From contig CAMDVD010000033.1 in the NCBI GenBank assembly GCA_945878115.1, positions 1-40,719 of the forward strand: DNA of 40,719 bases. The letters run 5' to 3'. Shown here in pieces: positions 31,617 to 40,693 of the stretch. A program made the position numbers and the translations under genes. A model generated the notes under the pieces. That model saw nothing but the letters and a program-made list of their open reading frames with translations, searched no databases and was not told the origin of the DNA. The first letter of the stretch is position 1. Each line of letters opens with the position of its first letter. This stretch comes from Chitinophaga pinensis. GTDB taxonomy: Bacteria; Bacteroidota; Bacteroidia; Chitinophagales; Chitinophagaceae.

Positions 31617-33236
31617 TTATTCTATCATCAACTTCTGTGTAAAGAACTTAGTCTCTGATTTGATGCGCACATAATATTGTCCTTTGGGGAAAGAAGCAAT
31701 GTTGATGGAATAGGTATGGAGTGGTAGACAATGGTCTTGATGATACACTACCCTAGCAAAAATATCCAGCAGTTCAATTGTATAATGTGGAGCCAATGGA
31801 TTTACGGATTGTATGAAAATAGTCTTGTCGGCTGGATTAGGAAAAAGTATCCAATCCTTTTGTGTCGCTACTTCCTGCATACCAACACCACTTTGACAGA
31901 ATGAAGTGCCGCCAACAAGGGTCGTCATTTCATTGCATAAATAATTGTAATTCGTAAGATCGGTGGTGGTTAGATTGCCATTCAATAAGTTCGTACTTTC
32001 TAATGGGTCTGCAGATAGATTATACAATTCTTCGGCACCATAATCGAACTTAATGAGCTTATAATTTCTATTGCGCATTCCTTTACCATCGGAGCTATCC
32101 GTAGTTAGTTTGAAAATTTCGCTAAATACCCAAGGCCTTATACTATCACTTACATTTTTAATAATCGGCTGTAAACTTTTACTATCTACTGGCTTGGATG
32201 TTGGTATTTGTGTCTGCCAATTGGTATAACCAAAATTTTCTACTATCGTTGAAAATAAGTCGGTCGTATTTACCAATGCATCACTTACTCTTCCCTTATT
32301 TACCACAGAAGGTCCAGCAATAATTAGTGGTACATGCACTCCATATTCATACACAGTTCCTTTGGCTTTAGTAAGGTCTGCTATCTGTGCTGTTCGTGGT
32401 GTATTGCCATTGTCGCCTATAAAAATAATATCGGTGCTATCCTTTTTATTCAATACTTGTAAACTATCAAACAGTCGACCTATTTCATGATCCATGGCTT
32501 GTAGCATGGCTTTAAAATATTGCTTCGGTTGAGCGTTAATATCGGCTGGTGTTCCACTTAGTGTTGTATAATTATGCAAGCCTGCAGGCGGTAAATGCAA
32601 AGGTTCGTGTGGTGCATTAAATGCTAACCAAAGAAAAAATGGATGACTTGGATTTTGTGCTTTCAACCAACTGACTGCATTATTTACATTTTCGATTGTG
32701 GCATACGTGGTGATGGTACTTGCTACGCCATTTGTATATTTTGTCCAATTGGTAAAGTTAGGCAATTGCCCGATGAAAGGTCCTTCAAACCAATCATAAC
32801 CAAGCGCTTGCGGACTCATTAAATTAATGGCTGGAGCAGGTTGTTTTAAATGCCATTTTCCAATATTTGCTTTTGCTATATTGGCATTATACACTTTTAA
32901 TAATTTGGGTATTGAAATTTCAGCTGTATCAATTTGATTGCTTCCACCTGTTCCGCCTACTATCCCTCCTACTCCAGTTCTGAAACTATATCTACCTGTA
33001 AGTATCGTGGTTCTTGTGCTGGAACAAACTGGATTGCTATACAAATTTTTGAACCGAATACCTTTGGCTAATAAACTTCTGATATTGGGTACATCTACCG
33101 TATCTACATGGTTTTCATAAAATCCAAAGTAGTCAGGACTCAAATCATCTGCAATAATGAGGATCGTATTACGTTGAGCAAAGCCATTTAATGTTAAAAG
33201 GAGTGCTAAGCAAAGGCAATAGAAATATTTTGACAT
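31617..33236 (-). CDS. Secreted sulfatase-family protein with T9SS type A tail
   Basis: A 539-aa alkaline-phosphatase-fold hydrolase, signal peptide ending NGFAQ. The metal Asp pair is in IIADDLSPD (Asp30, Asp31). The signature region is NPVCSSTRTTILTGRY, with Cys71 in the formylglycine position but Ser rather than Pro/Ala at +2 (C-S-S-T-R). GDNGNT and KGTVYEYGVHVPLI complete the site. A T9SS sorting domain follows (about 455-539: ILFPNPADKTIF, PKGQYYVRI, QKLMIE). Last gene of a three-gene operon with the multicopper oxidase and thioredoxin-like genes. Substrate, sulfate ester or other, is unknown. Confidence 0.9.
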   Translation of the reverse strand: MSKYFYCLCLALLLTLNGFAQRNTILIIADDLSPDYFGFYENHVDTVDVPNIRSLLAKGIRFKNLYSNPVCSSTRTTILTGRYSFRTGVGGIVGGTGGSNQIDTAEISIPKLLKVYNANIAKANIGKWHLKQPAPAINLMSPQALGYDWFEGPFIGQLPNFTNWTKYTNGVASTITTYATIENVNNAVSWLKAQNPSHPFFLWLAFNAPHEPLHLPPAGLHNYTTLSGTPADINAQPKQYFKAMLQAMDHEIGRLFDSLQVLNKKDSTDIIFIGDNGNTPRTAQIADLTKAKGTVYEYGVHVPLIIAGPSVVNKGRVSDALVNTTDLFSTIVENFGYTNWQTQIPTSKPVDSKSLQPIIKNVSDSIRPWVFSEIFKLTTDSSDGKGMRNRNYKLIKFDYGAEELYNLSADPLESTNLLNGNLTTTDLTNYNYLCNEMTTLVGGTSFCQSGVGMQEVATQKDWILFPNPADKTIFIQSVNPLAPHYTIELLDIFARVVYHQDHCLPLHTYSINIASFPKGQYYVRIKSETKFFTQKLMIE

Positions 33237-33238
33237 GT

Positions 33239-33832
33239 TTATTTTTTTCTATAAAAAATTCTACACCCAAAACTTTCTGAAATAGGTAAGCTTACTTTTT
33301 TATGATTAAGTAATTCATTTACTGCATTTGCAATATATGGTTTTGCTAAAGTTGGATGTTCGCCATTGTCATCAATTGCACCTTTGTATTTGATCACATA
33401 TCCATTGTTTTCTTTCCAAATGACAAATGCCATAGGTGTATGTTCGGCGCCAAATTGCTTGCCAACTTCTTGTGTTGCGTCTTGTACATAAGGAAAATTA
33501 AATTTATCCTTCATGGCTTTTTTTTGCATGAGCGGAAAGGTTTCATCTTCGTACAACAAAGTATCCATGCTATTGATAGCAATTAATGGCACATTGAGTT
33601 TAGAATATTTGATACTTAAATCGTTCATTCGTTTGCTATAGAGTTTGGCAAAAGGACAATGATTGCAAGTAAAAATGATGATGAAGCCTTTGGCATTTGT
33701 ATAATCCTTGGTAGATACAAATTTGCCATTGACGCTTCGTAAATTAAAATCAGGTATGACACTAGCTTCATTGAAACTGCATACAATCAAAAAAAGAGAA
33801 AAAGCGAATAGAAAGGTTATACTTTTTTTCAT
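33239..33832 (-). CDS. Thioredoxin-like (AhpC/TSA or redoxin) exported protein
   Basis: A 197-aa thioredoxin-fold protein with a hydrophobic N-terminal signal (possibly lipoprotein, LFLIVC) and an active site IIFTCNHCPFA (Cys56, Cys59). The AEHTPMAFVI cis-Pro region and KYKGAIDDNGEHP are typical of the peroxiredoxin-like family often called thioredoxin family protein. ATG 33832 is chosen because it lies 4 bases after the oxidase stop and opens with a good signal peptide; an in-frame ATG at 33907 lies inside the oxidase gene. Possible role: thiol redox chemistry beside the copper oxidase. Confidence 0.88.
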   Translation of the reverse strand: MKKSITFLFAFSLFLIVCSFNEASVIPDFNLRSVNGKFVSTKDYTNAKGFIIIFTCNHCPFAKLYSKRMNDLSIKYSKLNVPLIAINSMDTLLYEDETFPLMQKKAMKDKFNFPYVQDATQEVGKQFGAEHTPMAFVIWKENNGYVIKYKGAIDDNGEHPTLAKPYIANAVNELLNHKKVSLPISESFGCRIFYRKK

Positions 33833-33836
33833 TGTA

Positions 33837-35549
33837 TTAATTGACAGTAAAAGTGGTAGTAATACTTTTTTTACTTTTATTTTCAATGATGGATACATGA
33901 TAAACACCTTTGCTAAGATGGCTAATATCTATGCCATTGCCTAGTTCTGGTTTTGGCAACATTAATTTTGTTCTGCCCATGGCATCTAAAATAGTGACAT
34001 AATACGCTGATTGATTTGGATCTTTAAATTCAATAAACAATTTGTCTTTAGCAGGATTAGGATAGATGAAAATTGGAATGTCTACTTGATTGATGTCGTT
34101 CACTGCACTAGGATTGGCAACTACAAATTGTCCCATCATACCTTCATCTTCGTGTAAACTGATATGACAATGGTACATGAAAGGATGTAAGGCATCTGCA
34201 TAGTCTTCAAATTTGGCAATGAATTTTACGACAGTATTGGTATTTCCTGTTTTACCCGGAATGAATACTACATCTTTCCAACCTGCTTGTGCGGCAACAG
34301 GTGCTACCCCATTCACAGAAATAATATTAAACTCGACATCATGTATATGGAATGGATGTCCGAAAACAGAAGAGCTTGTAATTTCCCATATTTCAGTATT
34401 ACCCAATGGCACTTGATATTCGTTGTAATTGATATCAAATAATTTATGGTTTATTATAAATGCATTCGGACCTAAGATACCTGGAACACCAGCACTATCG
34501 CTAATCGTAAGCTTACGAGTAATATTTGCATTAGCCGCATTGAGTACAGTATTTGTAGTCAATGTAGTTGGAAAAGTAGTGATTGGATTGGCCGTTTGTG
34601 CACCAATATTAAGATGTAAAATATTGAAATCAATATGGCCTAAATAATTTGCGAAGGGACCATTTGGAAAACTTTCGCCACCAGCTACGAAGCCACCCAA
34701 TAAAGAGTTAAAGGCTTTTAAGTCTACAGTGGTTCCATTTTGTCCAGTACAATTTACCAAAATTTCTATTCGTTCACCAGCATGCAAAATATATTTTGTA
34801 ACACTAACAGGTGCATCTAACAAACCACCATCAGAAGTAATGATAGAAAAGCTTCTTCCATCGCTAAAGCCTATATTGTAACTGCGTTCAATTGCACCAT
34901 TCAAAATTCTGAATCGAAGTACTTGAGCAGGTACATTGTATTGTGCTCTCAAGGTCATATTCGTAAGCATGCTATCACCGTATGGCACCATCGAAATTTG
35001 ATTAGAGGTATTAAAGTCTCTATCCGTAAGCACTAACGGAATATCATCCACACTATAAGTTCGAGGTAAAGCAAGGGCGCTTTCTACAGCATCTCGCACG
35101 ATGATTAAACCACCAATACCTTTTGTGATTTGCTCTTCGGTCATTTCGTGCAAATGTGGATGATACCAATACGTTGCAGCATTATTCGTAACTGTCCAAT
35201 AAGGTTGCCATACTGTGTTTGGTGGAATAACTTGATGCGGCCCACCATCCATTACTGCCGGCAAATGCATGCCATGCCAGTGAAGTGTTGTGCTATCATT
35301 TAATTTATTCGTCACATTCATGTGTACTACATCGCCTTTGTTGATGAATAAGGTAGGTCCCCAAAATTGCCCATTGATACCACCAGTAATCGTTTGATTG
35401 CCAGTATTTATCATTTGTGCGAATGTGTCTTTAATGGTTAAGTTGAAATTTGTGCCAGATAAGGTATCTGGTATCCACATATTGTTGTATTGTGCTTTAC
35501 ATAAGTTGCTTCCCAATAGAAACAATACTAAAATAATTTTTACTCTCAT
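33837..35549 (-). CDS. Secreted multicopper oxidase with T9SS type A tail
   Basis: A 570-aa three-cupredoxin oxidase (CotA/CueO/laccase-like). The copper ligands are complete: LHWHG, YWYHPHLHE, GHPFHIHD and MYHCHISLHEDEGMMG (the type 1 Cys, His and axial Met). It oxidises phenols, metals or bilirubin-like compounds with reduction of oxygen to water; the substrate cannot be told. A signal peptide (ending CKAQ) and a sorting domain (about 490-570: IFIYPNPAKDKLFIEF, LSKGVYHVSI, KKSITTTFTVN) predict a cell-surface location. First gene of the operon that continues with the thioredoxin-like and sulfatase genes. Confidence 0.95.
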   Translation of the reverse strand: MRVKIILVLFLLGSNLCKAQYNNMWIPDTLSGTNFNLTIKDTFAQMINTGNQTITGGINGQFWGPTLFINKGDVVHMNVTNKLNDSTTLHWHGMHLPAVMDGGPHQVIPPNTVWQPYWTVTNNAATYWYHPHLHEMTEEQITKGIGGLIIVRDAVESALALPRTYSVDDIPLVLTDRDFNTSNQISMVPYGDSMLTNMTLRAQYNVPAQVLRFRILNGAIERSYNIGFSDGRSFSIITSDGGLLDAPVSVTKYILHAGERIEILVNCTGQNGTTVDLKAFNSLLGGFVAGGESFPNGPFANYLGHIDFNILHLNIGAQTANPITTFPTTLTTNTVLNAANANITRKLTISDSAGVPGILGPNAFIINHKLFDINYNEYQVPLGNTEIWEITSSSVFGHPFHIHDVEFNIISVNGVAPVAAQAGWKDVVFIPGKTGNTNTVVKFIAKFEDYADALHPFMYHCHISLHEDEGMMGQFVVANPSAVNDINQVDIPIFIYPNPAKDKLFIEFKDPNQSAYYVTILDAMGRTKLMLPKPELGNGIDISHLSKGVYHVSIIENKSKKSITTTFTVN

Positions 35550-35703
35550 TTTTTTCTAAATTTAGGAGTTTAGACGCGTTTCGGTTTATTATCCTTCGTT
35601 TTTTAATTTATTTATCTAAAGGCTAAAGAAAATACTTTTCATGTATACTTTATTTTTTTGTGTGCATGTATTTGATGTTACTAAATTATGGTGTAAATTA
35701 TTT

Positions 35704-35788
35704 GGGCGGCATACACGCTATTCGTTCCAATCTTTTTGCTTCAGAGCAAGCAAAAAGGATTTCCACTTCTATCGTTGCCGCAATACAG
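35704..35788. repeat. Dispersed 85-bp repeat R2, copy 2
   Basis: Same length and orientation as 19613-19697, about nine differences by eye. The gap 35550-35983 (434 bp) holds this repeat, R3 copy 2 and no gene. Confidence 0.85.
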
Positions 35789-35896
35789 AACAAACATTGA
35801 GTGTAGAAGATTAGCAACGTAAAATAATTAGATAAGTAGGCAGGGCTTGCAAAGTGTTGCCAGAAAAGGCAACCTGCTATTGATTCCAAAAGGACC

Positions 35897-35960
35897 ATTC
35901 GATTAGTTTGCTACAAGCAAAAGAATATTACTTCGGAGCGTGAAGACTTTGCGAAGAACG
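35897..35960. repeat. Dispersed repeat R3, copy 2
   Basis: Matches 22135-22197. It lies about 110 bp after R2 copy 2. Confidence 0.8.
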
Positions 35961-35983
35961 AACGAATATCACTCCCCTTAGTC

Positions 35984-36667
35984 TCATTTTAAAGGATGAA
36001 ATAATTTTCCAAAATCGTTGGATTGCAATACAAGAACTCTTTTTCGATCTGGTTCGAGAATAAATTTTTCGGCACAAACTACTGTCACTTGTCCGTCAGC
36101 GGAGAAGCTTATGCTTTGAATTTCTTTTCTATTGTCTTTGCTCATCACAACTTGTCTGTGTTTAGTCCAGTTAACACCGCCATCTGAAGTCAAAGAATAA
36201 ATTAATTTACCTTCTTTTAATTCCCAAACAATAATACCATGCAGCTCATTAAACATATAGAATGATTCATTATTTAACAACCTAAATGAATTGCCATCTG
36301 TTCTACTTCCTGATTCAATAAATTTCCATGTTAAACCTCTGTCTGTTGTTCTGAATAACCAATTATAACTTGCATAACAGCCACCAGATTCCGTAAAAAA
36401 ACCGGTGCTGTCATTGACAAAAAAAATGGAATTTGGAGGAGAACAATGTGCATGTTGTATGCTATCCATGTAATGTAAAATAGTATCATTTGTCAACCTA
36501 TTTATTAATTCAATTGCATAGCGTTTGTTTTCATCTGCAGAACCGTTTGATGTTAACCGAATTAATTTCCCATTCGATAGAATTTGCTGGTCAATAAGTG
36601 TATTACTTTGCCCCCATGCAATGGAAGCAATACACATCAAAATCATTAAAGTTAAATTCCGTTTCAT
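35984..36667 (-). CDS. Secreted protein with BNR/Asp-box repeats
   Basis: A 227-aa exported protein (signal ending AWGQ) with two Asp-box-like turns, TTDRGLTWKF and TSDGGVNWTKH, a pattern of sialidase-type and Ycf48-type propellers. It is short for a complete propeller, and no catalytic residues of sialidases are seen, so I would call it only BNR-repeat-like. It shares strand with the CHU_C gene upstream of it, 62 bp away, and may be cotranscribed. Confidence 0.75.
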   Translation of the reverse strand: MKRNLTLMILMCIASIAWGQSNTLIDQQILSNGKLIRLTSNGSADENKRYAIELINRLTNDTILHYMDSIQHAHCSPPNSIFFVNDSTGFFTESGGCYASYNWLFRTTDRGLTWKFIESGSRTDGNSFRLLNNESFYMFNELHGIIVWELKEGKLIYSLTSDGGVNWTKHRQVVMSKDNRKEIQSISFSADGQVTVVCAEKFILEPDRKRVLVLQSNDFGKLFHPLK

Positions 36668-36729
36668 CGGGTAATAATTTTTTATTTGTTTGTCTATCTC
36701 ATCAAATTCTGATTTTCAGAAATATAAAC

Positions 36730-37866
36730 TTACCTCAATATGGTAATATCTCCTTTTTTAATTTGATTGGGTTTATTTGGATACTGATACTTTAGAATAT
36801 AGCCATATACGCCAACAGAACATTTTACCCCTTTATACTCACCGTTCCAAGAATTGGATGGATTGTTCGTTGTAAAGATTTTTTCTCCCCAACGATTATA
36901 AATAAGCAATTCATATTTTTCAAATGGACAAGATGTCAATGGTAAAAAATAATCATTCACATTATCTTGATTAGGCGAAAAAACATTCGGAACACTTAAT
37001 ATACAAGCCGTATTATCGATGGTATTGCAATTTATTATTTCAATACTTTTTTGCAAAGTGTCCACACCACAATTGAATTGAACAATCGCACTAATATTGT
37101 ACACTTTTGGTGTTGTAAATGGATGACTTGTATTTATTCCTATTGACGTGTTCAATACCCCACTACTAGGATCATCAAAGTTCCAATTGACGGAGAGTAT
37201 TGGATAAGTTGAATTTATTTGAAATGGAGTTGGTCTACCTGCACAAGTATCAGTGTATGCTATAGTTCCTGTGCAAGGATCGGAATTACAATTGGTAATA
37301 GAAATGATAGTTGTATCCGTGAATAAACCACAAGGCGCGTCGACAGTGGTAGTGACTGCATAAGTACCAATAGAAGTAAACAGATGGGTTGGATTGACTG
37401 CGTTTGAATTATTATTTACGCCACTGGCCACATCACCAAAATTCCAATTGATGGTATTAATAATCGCTACTGTATTCATTGCAAAGGAGATATTATTCTG
37501 TACACAACTATCTGCGTAGTTAATGAATCCATCACAACATAAGCCCACAGATATCTTTCTGCAAATAGTCGTAACAGGCGAATTGGGTTCTTGAAAACTT
37601 ACACAAACATTATATATGTTCGGCGAAGTAAAAGTATGTGTAGGAAAAGGGGAAGGACTTAAACCAGTAATTGTAATACTATCATTTATGCCACTGCTAG
37701 GGTCATCAAAATGCCAAAAAAAATAAGGCGAATTACTTGTTCCTAAAGCTTGAAGATTGAGGGTTAAATTTGAACAGGTATCTCCTGAAATTTTAATCCC
37801 TGTTATTTGCCCCGCCGAATACAAATGAAGGATAAGCAGGCAAATCACGGAGGTCAGAAATTTCAT
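36730..37866 (-). CDS. Secreted PKD-repeat protein with CHU_C tail
   Basis: A 378-aa surface protein. Signal peptide (ending YSAG) is followed by three PKD-like repeats, each with a W-x-F-D-P-S-S-G or WNFGDVASG core (near residues 50, 145 and 225) and a THTFTSPNIYNV-type end. The C-terminus is a T9SS type B domain: VPNVFSPNQDNVNDYF, YNRWGEKIF, IKKGDITILR. Likely an adhesin or surface-layer component. It heads a possible two-gene unit with the BNR-like protein. Confidence 0.9.
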   Translation of the reverse strand: MKFLTSVICLLILHLYSAGQITGIKISGDTCSNLTLNLQALGTSNSPYFFWHFDDPSSGINDSITITGLSPSPFPTHTFTSPNIYNVCVSFQEPNSPVTTICRKISVGLCCDGFINYADSCVQNNISFAMNTVAIINTINWNFGDVASGVNNNSNAVNPTHLFTSIGTYAVTTTVDAPCGLFTDTTIISITNCNSDPCTGTIAYTDTCAGRPTPFQINSTYPILSVNWNFDDPSSGVLNTSIGINTSHPFTTPKVYNISAIVQFNCGVDTLQKSIEIINCNTIDNTACILSVPNVFSPNQDNVNDYFLPLTSCPFEKYELLIYNRWGEKIFTTNNPSNSWNGEYKGVKCSVGVYGYILKYQYPNKPNQIKKGDITILR

Positions 37867-38119
37867 TAGGTCTATCTTTTAATTTGCGAATATATTTTAT
37901 TTTGAATGACAATTGGCAGTTGTAGATAATGAAAAAAACTACCGTTGGCTATACTTAGGAATGATGCAGAGAACATTCCGAAAATATTGAATTGTCGGTT
38001 TGCAAAACCGCCGATAGCAATTCGACAATTTAAATATGAACAGGTCCAATCATCTCGAAGAGTTGAAGAGCTGTTTAGAAGTGAGCAATTATGTACTTCC
38101 CTACTGTGAACTTATTTCA

Positions 38120-38515
38120 TCACCTTCTAAAAATTACTCGATACGCATCTGTAGTGAAATATTGATAGAAAGCTATTTCAAGCATATTTTTGTTTAGCAA
38201 TTTTAATGTGCAATCATAAGGCGGCCAGTTTGCAGCTGTCCCATTGGTGTAGAGACTATCTTTCTCTAGTATAAAACTATAATTACCAACTCCATGCTTT
38301 ATACCCTCTATTTGAACATAGTAATTTCCAACTTTCGAGAAACTAATTTGATATTTTGTAGAATCATCGATAATCCATTTTCCTAAAATATCACATACTG
38401 CAATTTTAGTATTGTTATTTGTGTCTCTTATTTCCTCCACACTTGATTGCGCTGTGGCATCATAATGTAACATCATGCTCATTAATAATAATCCCAAACC
38501 AGTTATTTTAATCAT
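38120..38515 (-). CDS. Small secreted hypothetical protein
   Basis: A 131-aa exported protein (signal ending ATAQ) with a predicted beta-barrel-like pattern starting at ILGKWIIDDSTKYQISFSKV and ending YRVIFRR. The GKW start and strand spacing recall small lipocalin-like or DUF-type exported proteins, but this is a resemblance only. It stands alone between two other secreted genes on the same strand. Confidence 0.65.
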   Translation of the reverse strand: MIKITGLGLLLMSMMLHYDATAQSSVEEIRDTNNNTKIAVCDILGKWIIDDSTKYQISFSKVGNYYVQIEGIKHGVGNYSFILEKDSLYTNGTAANWPPYDCTLKLLNKNMLEIAFYQYFTTDAYRVIFRR

Positions 38516-38583
38516 TGCGTTTTATTTAGTAATTGTGTTTCATCATGTGCATGTTTGCAAGTTTGAATATTTTAAATATACAT

Positions 38584-39168
38584 TCAGTATTCTGCCACTT
38601 CAATCCATTTGTCTGTATGAATATCTTTCAAACGCACCAAGTAAAATGTTTTAAAATCCTTGGTTTGATATTCTATATCATAAACTAAAATATCATCATT
38701 CGGAAGTTCAGGATATGAATTAAAGGACTTTACAGTTGATTTTATTAAGTAAGAATTGTTGTTTAGTTTTTTTTCTACAAATGCAAAACTCCACAAATCA
38801 GACGTATAGGAAAATTTAGATTTTTCTGGAACATAAGTGTTCAATTTTTTCAAAAAAATATCGTCTTTCGGAATTGTTTCTATTTCTTTTACTCCATTCT
38901 TTTGAATGAGATAGGTCTTATGCCAAGAGAACTCTCCATTGAGTGTGTACCAAGAAATTATTTCGCCTGGAATATCTTCATGAAGTTCTGGTTTTTTTCT
39001 AAGATTAATCATGGTCTTTTGAAAATCTATTAAAACTTTCTCTGTATAGGTTTCCTGTTTGAATCTAGCTTGTAATTGCTGTACAGTAAAGGTTTCGGCA
39101 GTTTGTTGTGAAAATAGATTACCACAAAAAGTGAGAAGAAGTAAAAAGGAAAATGTAATTTTCTTCAT
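38584..39168 (-). CDS. Secreted hypothetical protein
   Basis: A 194-aa protein with signal peptide (ending NLFSQQ), a charged helical N-terminal third and beta-strands with conserved-looking Trp/Tyr positions (SWYTLNGEFSWHKTYLIQ, DLWSFAFVEKK). No family recognised. Same strand as the 131-aa gene, separated by 68 bp. Confidence 0.65.
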   Translation of the reverse strand: MKKITFSFLLLLTFCGNLFSQQTAETFTVQQLQARFKQETYTEKVLIDFQKTMINLRKKPELHEDIPGEIISWYTLNGEFSWHKTYLIQKNGVKEIETIPKDDIFLKKLNTYVPEKSKFSYTSDLWSFAFVEKKLNNNSYLIKSTVKSFNSYPELPNDDILVYDIEYQTKDFKTFYLVRLKDIHTDKWIEVAEY

Positions 39169-39427
39169 GAATGGTAAATGTATTGATTATTCGAATAGGT
39201 GATGCAAAATGTTATTTGCCTATTGCTTGGAGTCTCTCGAACCGATAGGTCAATTTTCATACCTCTTCGAATATAAATTAATTACCTAAAGACGTGATTT
39301 ACATACAGAAGAAAATGCGATAGTCAACGAATATCCTATTAAGGATGATTAGCACGCACCCAAATAAAAATTCCATCTAATCTAAAAACAATCGGATATT
39401 TACTTTTTAAAAATAATAAACTTATTT

Positions 39428-40309
39428 ATGTTTCGTAAAGCATATCATTTAGCAAATAAATATACCAAGCCTTTTATTGTCGCCATGCGTTTTTTTGATC
39501 AACGTGTAGAGGTCGGATTGGGCTCTTTTGTACTCATCAATAAAGACGGATGGATGATGACGGCCGCACATAATTTTGGTGTCGCTTTTGGTTTTAATGA
39601 ACACAAATCGCTCATCCAATCGCATCAAGAAAAAACAAATGCTATTCTGAACAATAATCAAATACATGAAGTAGAAAAGAAGAAAATGCTGCAACAATTA
39701 CAGCCAAATAAAAACTGGATTACTCACTTTTCTTTTTTAGTAAATGGTCAACCGAATGCCATTTTGGAAAATTATATTTATGGCGAACACGACCTTGCAT
39801 TATTCAGAATTAACCCTGCAGTACTGGATGAGAATAGCATTTACCCAAAGTTTATCAATCCCAAACATATAAGTCCTGGTACAAGCTTATGCAAACTTGG
39901 ATTCCCTTTTGTAGAAGTAAAAGCAACCTTTGATGAAAGGACCCAACAGTTCATTTTTCCAAAAAATTTATTGCCATTACCGCTATTTCCCATGGAAGGA
40001 ATTTATACCAGAAATATGCATAGAGGAATGAGTGGCGATGGAATAGATATTCTCTTTTTAGAAACTTCTTCACCAGGTGTGAAAGGACAAAGCGGTGGAC
40101 CTATGTTCGATACTGCCGGAAATATTTACGCTATTCAATCTCAGAATATGACAGTCAATTTAGGCTATAAAGGAACCATAGAAGAAAATGGGTTGAAGAT
40201 CGAAGAGAATCAATTTCTAAATGTTGGTATTGGTGTGCATCCACTAACTATTGAGAAGTTGCTGCAAAAGCATGGGATTAAATATGAGCGAGCGGAAATA
40301 GTAGATTAG
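39428..40309 (+). CDS. Trypsin-fold serine protease without signal peptide
   Basis: A 293-aa chymotrypsin-fold protease with a complete triad: His48 in WMMTAAHNFG, Asp in GEHDLALFRI, Ser in KGQSGGPMFD. The layout is like DegP/HtrA or trypsin-like peptidase_2, but there is no PDZ domain and no export signal (MFRKAYHLANKYTKP). It probably acts in the cytoplasm or needs another route out. A separate role, for instance cleaving a cytosolic partner, is inferred. No partner gene is visible before the window ends. Confidence 0.88.
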   Translation: MFRKAYHLANKYTKPFIVAMRFFDQRVEVGLGSFVLINKDGWMMTAAHNFGVAFGFNEHKSLIQSHQEKTNAILNNNQIHEVEKKKMLQQLQPNKNWITHFSFLVNGQPNAILENYIYGEHDLALFRINPAVLDENSIYPKFINPKHISPGTSLCKLGFPFVEVKATFDERTQQFIFPKNLLPLPLFPMEGIYTRNMHRGMSGDGIDILFLETSSPGVKGQSGGPMFDTAGNIYAIQSQNMTVNLGYKGTIEENGLKIEENQFLNVGIGVHPLTIEKLLQKHGIKYERAEIVD

Positions 40310-40316
40310 GATATGT

Positions 40317-40416
40317 GACACGGGTTGCAAACCCGCGCCAGCGAAGTGAGTTGCTTTTTTCACTTTTTTCTTGATAAAAAAGTGGAGCAAAAAATCAAGA
40401 CTGTAGAAAAATAGCT
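40317..40416. repeat. 100-bp direct repeat R6, copy 1
   Basis: Opens GACACGGGTTGCAA, then CACTTTTTTCTTGATAAAAAAGTG, which folds into a hairpin, and ends AAAAATCAAGACTGTAGAAA. Repeated at 40595-40693. The remaining 40417-40594 contains no gene I can support. Confidence 0.85.
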
Positions 40417-40594
40417 ATTCTTCTTTTTCTCAATCGTTATTTTACAGGTAATAATTGTCTTCATAAATAATTTCTTCTCAAACAAGGATAAAATCATATC
40501 AATCATCTAAATCAAAAAAAACGTAAATAGCGCAGCAGAGCTTTACTGAGCGGAGCCGAACTGTACTGAGATAGTTCAGACAATGAATGCAACA

Positions 40595-40693
40595 GACACG
40601 GGTTGCAAAGTCGCGCCAGCCACGTGAGTTGCTCTTCCACTTTTTTCTTGATAAAAAAGTGGAGCAAAAAATCAAGACTGTAGAAAAATAGCT
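40595..40693. repeat. 100-bp direct repeat R6, copy 2
   Basis: Second copy in the same orientation, 278 bp after the first, with a few changes near its start and the hairpin extended to CCAC/GTGG. Confidence 0.85.

Noticed and set aside
35698-35898. 66-aa minus-strand frame with IEVEILFA and AKRLERIA
   Set aside because: The same peptide arises from repeat R2 at 19613-19697; it is a translation of a palindromic repeat.
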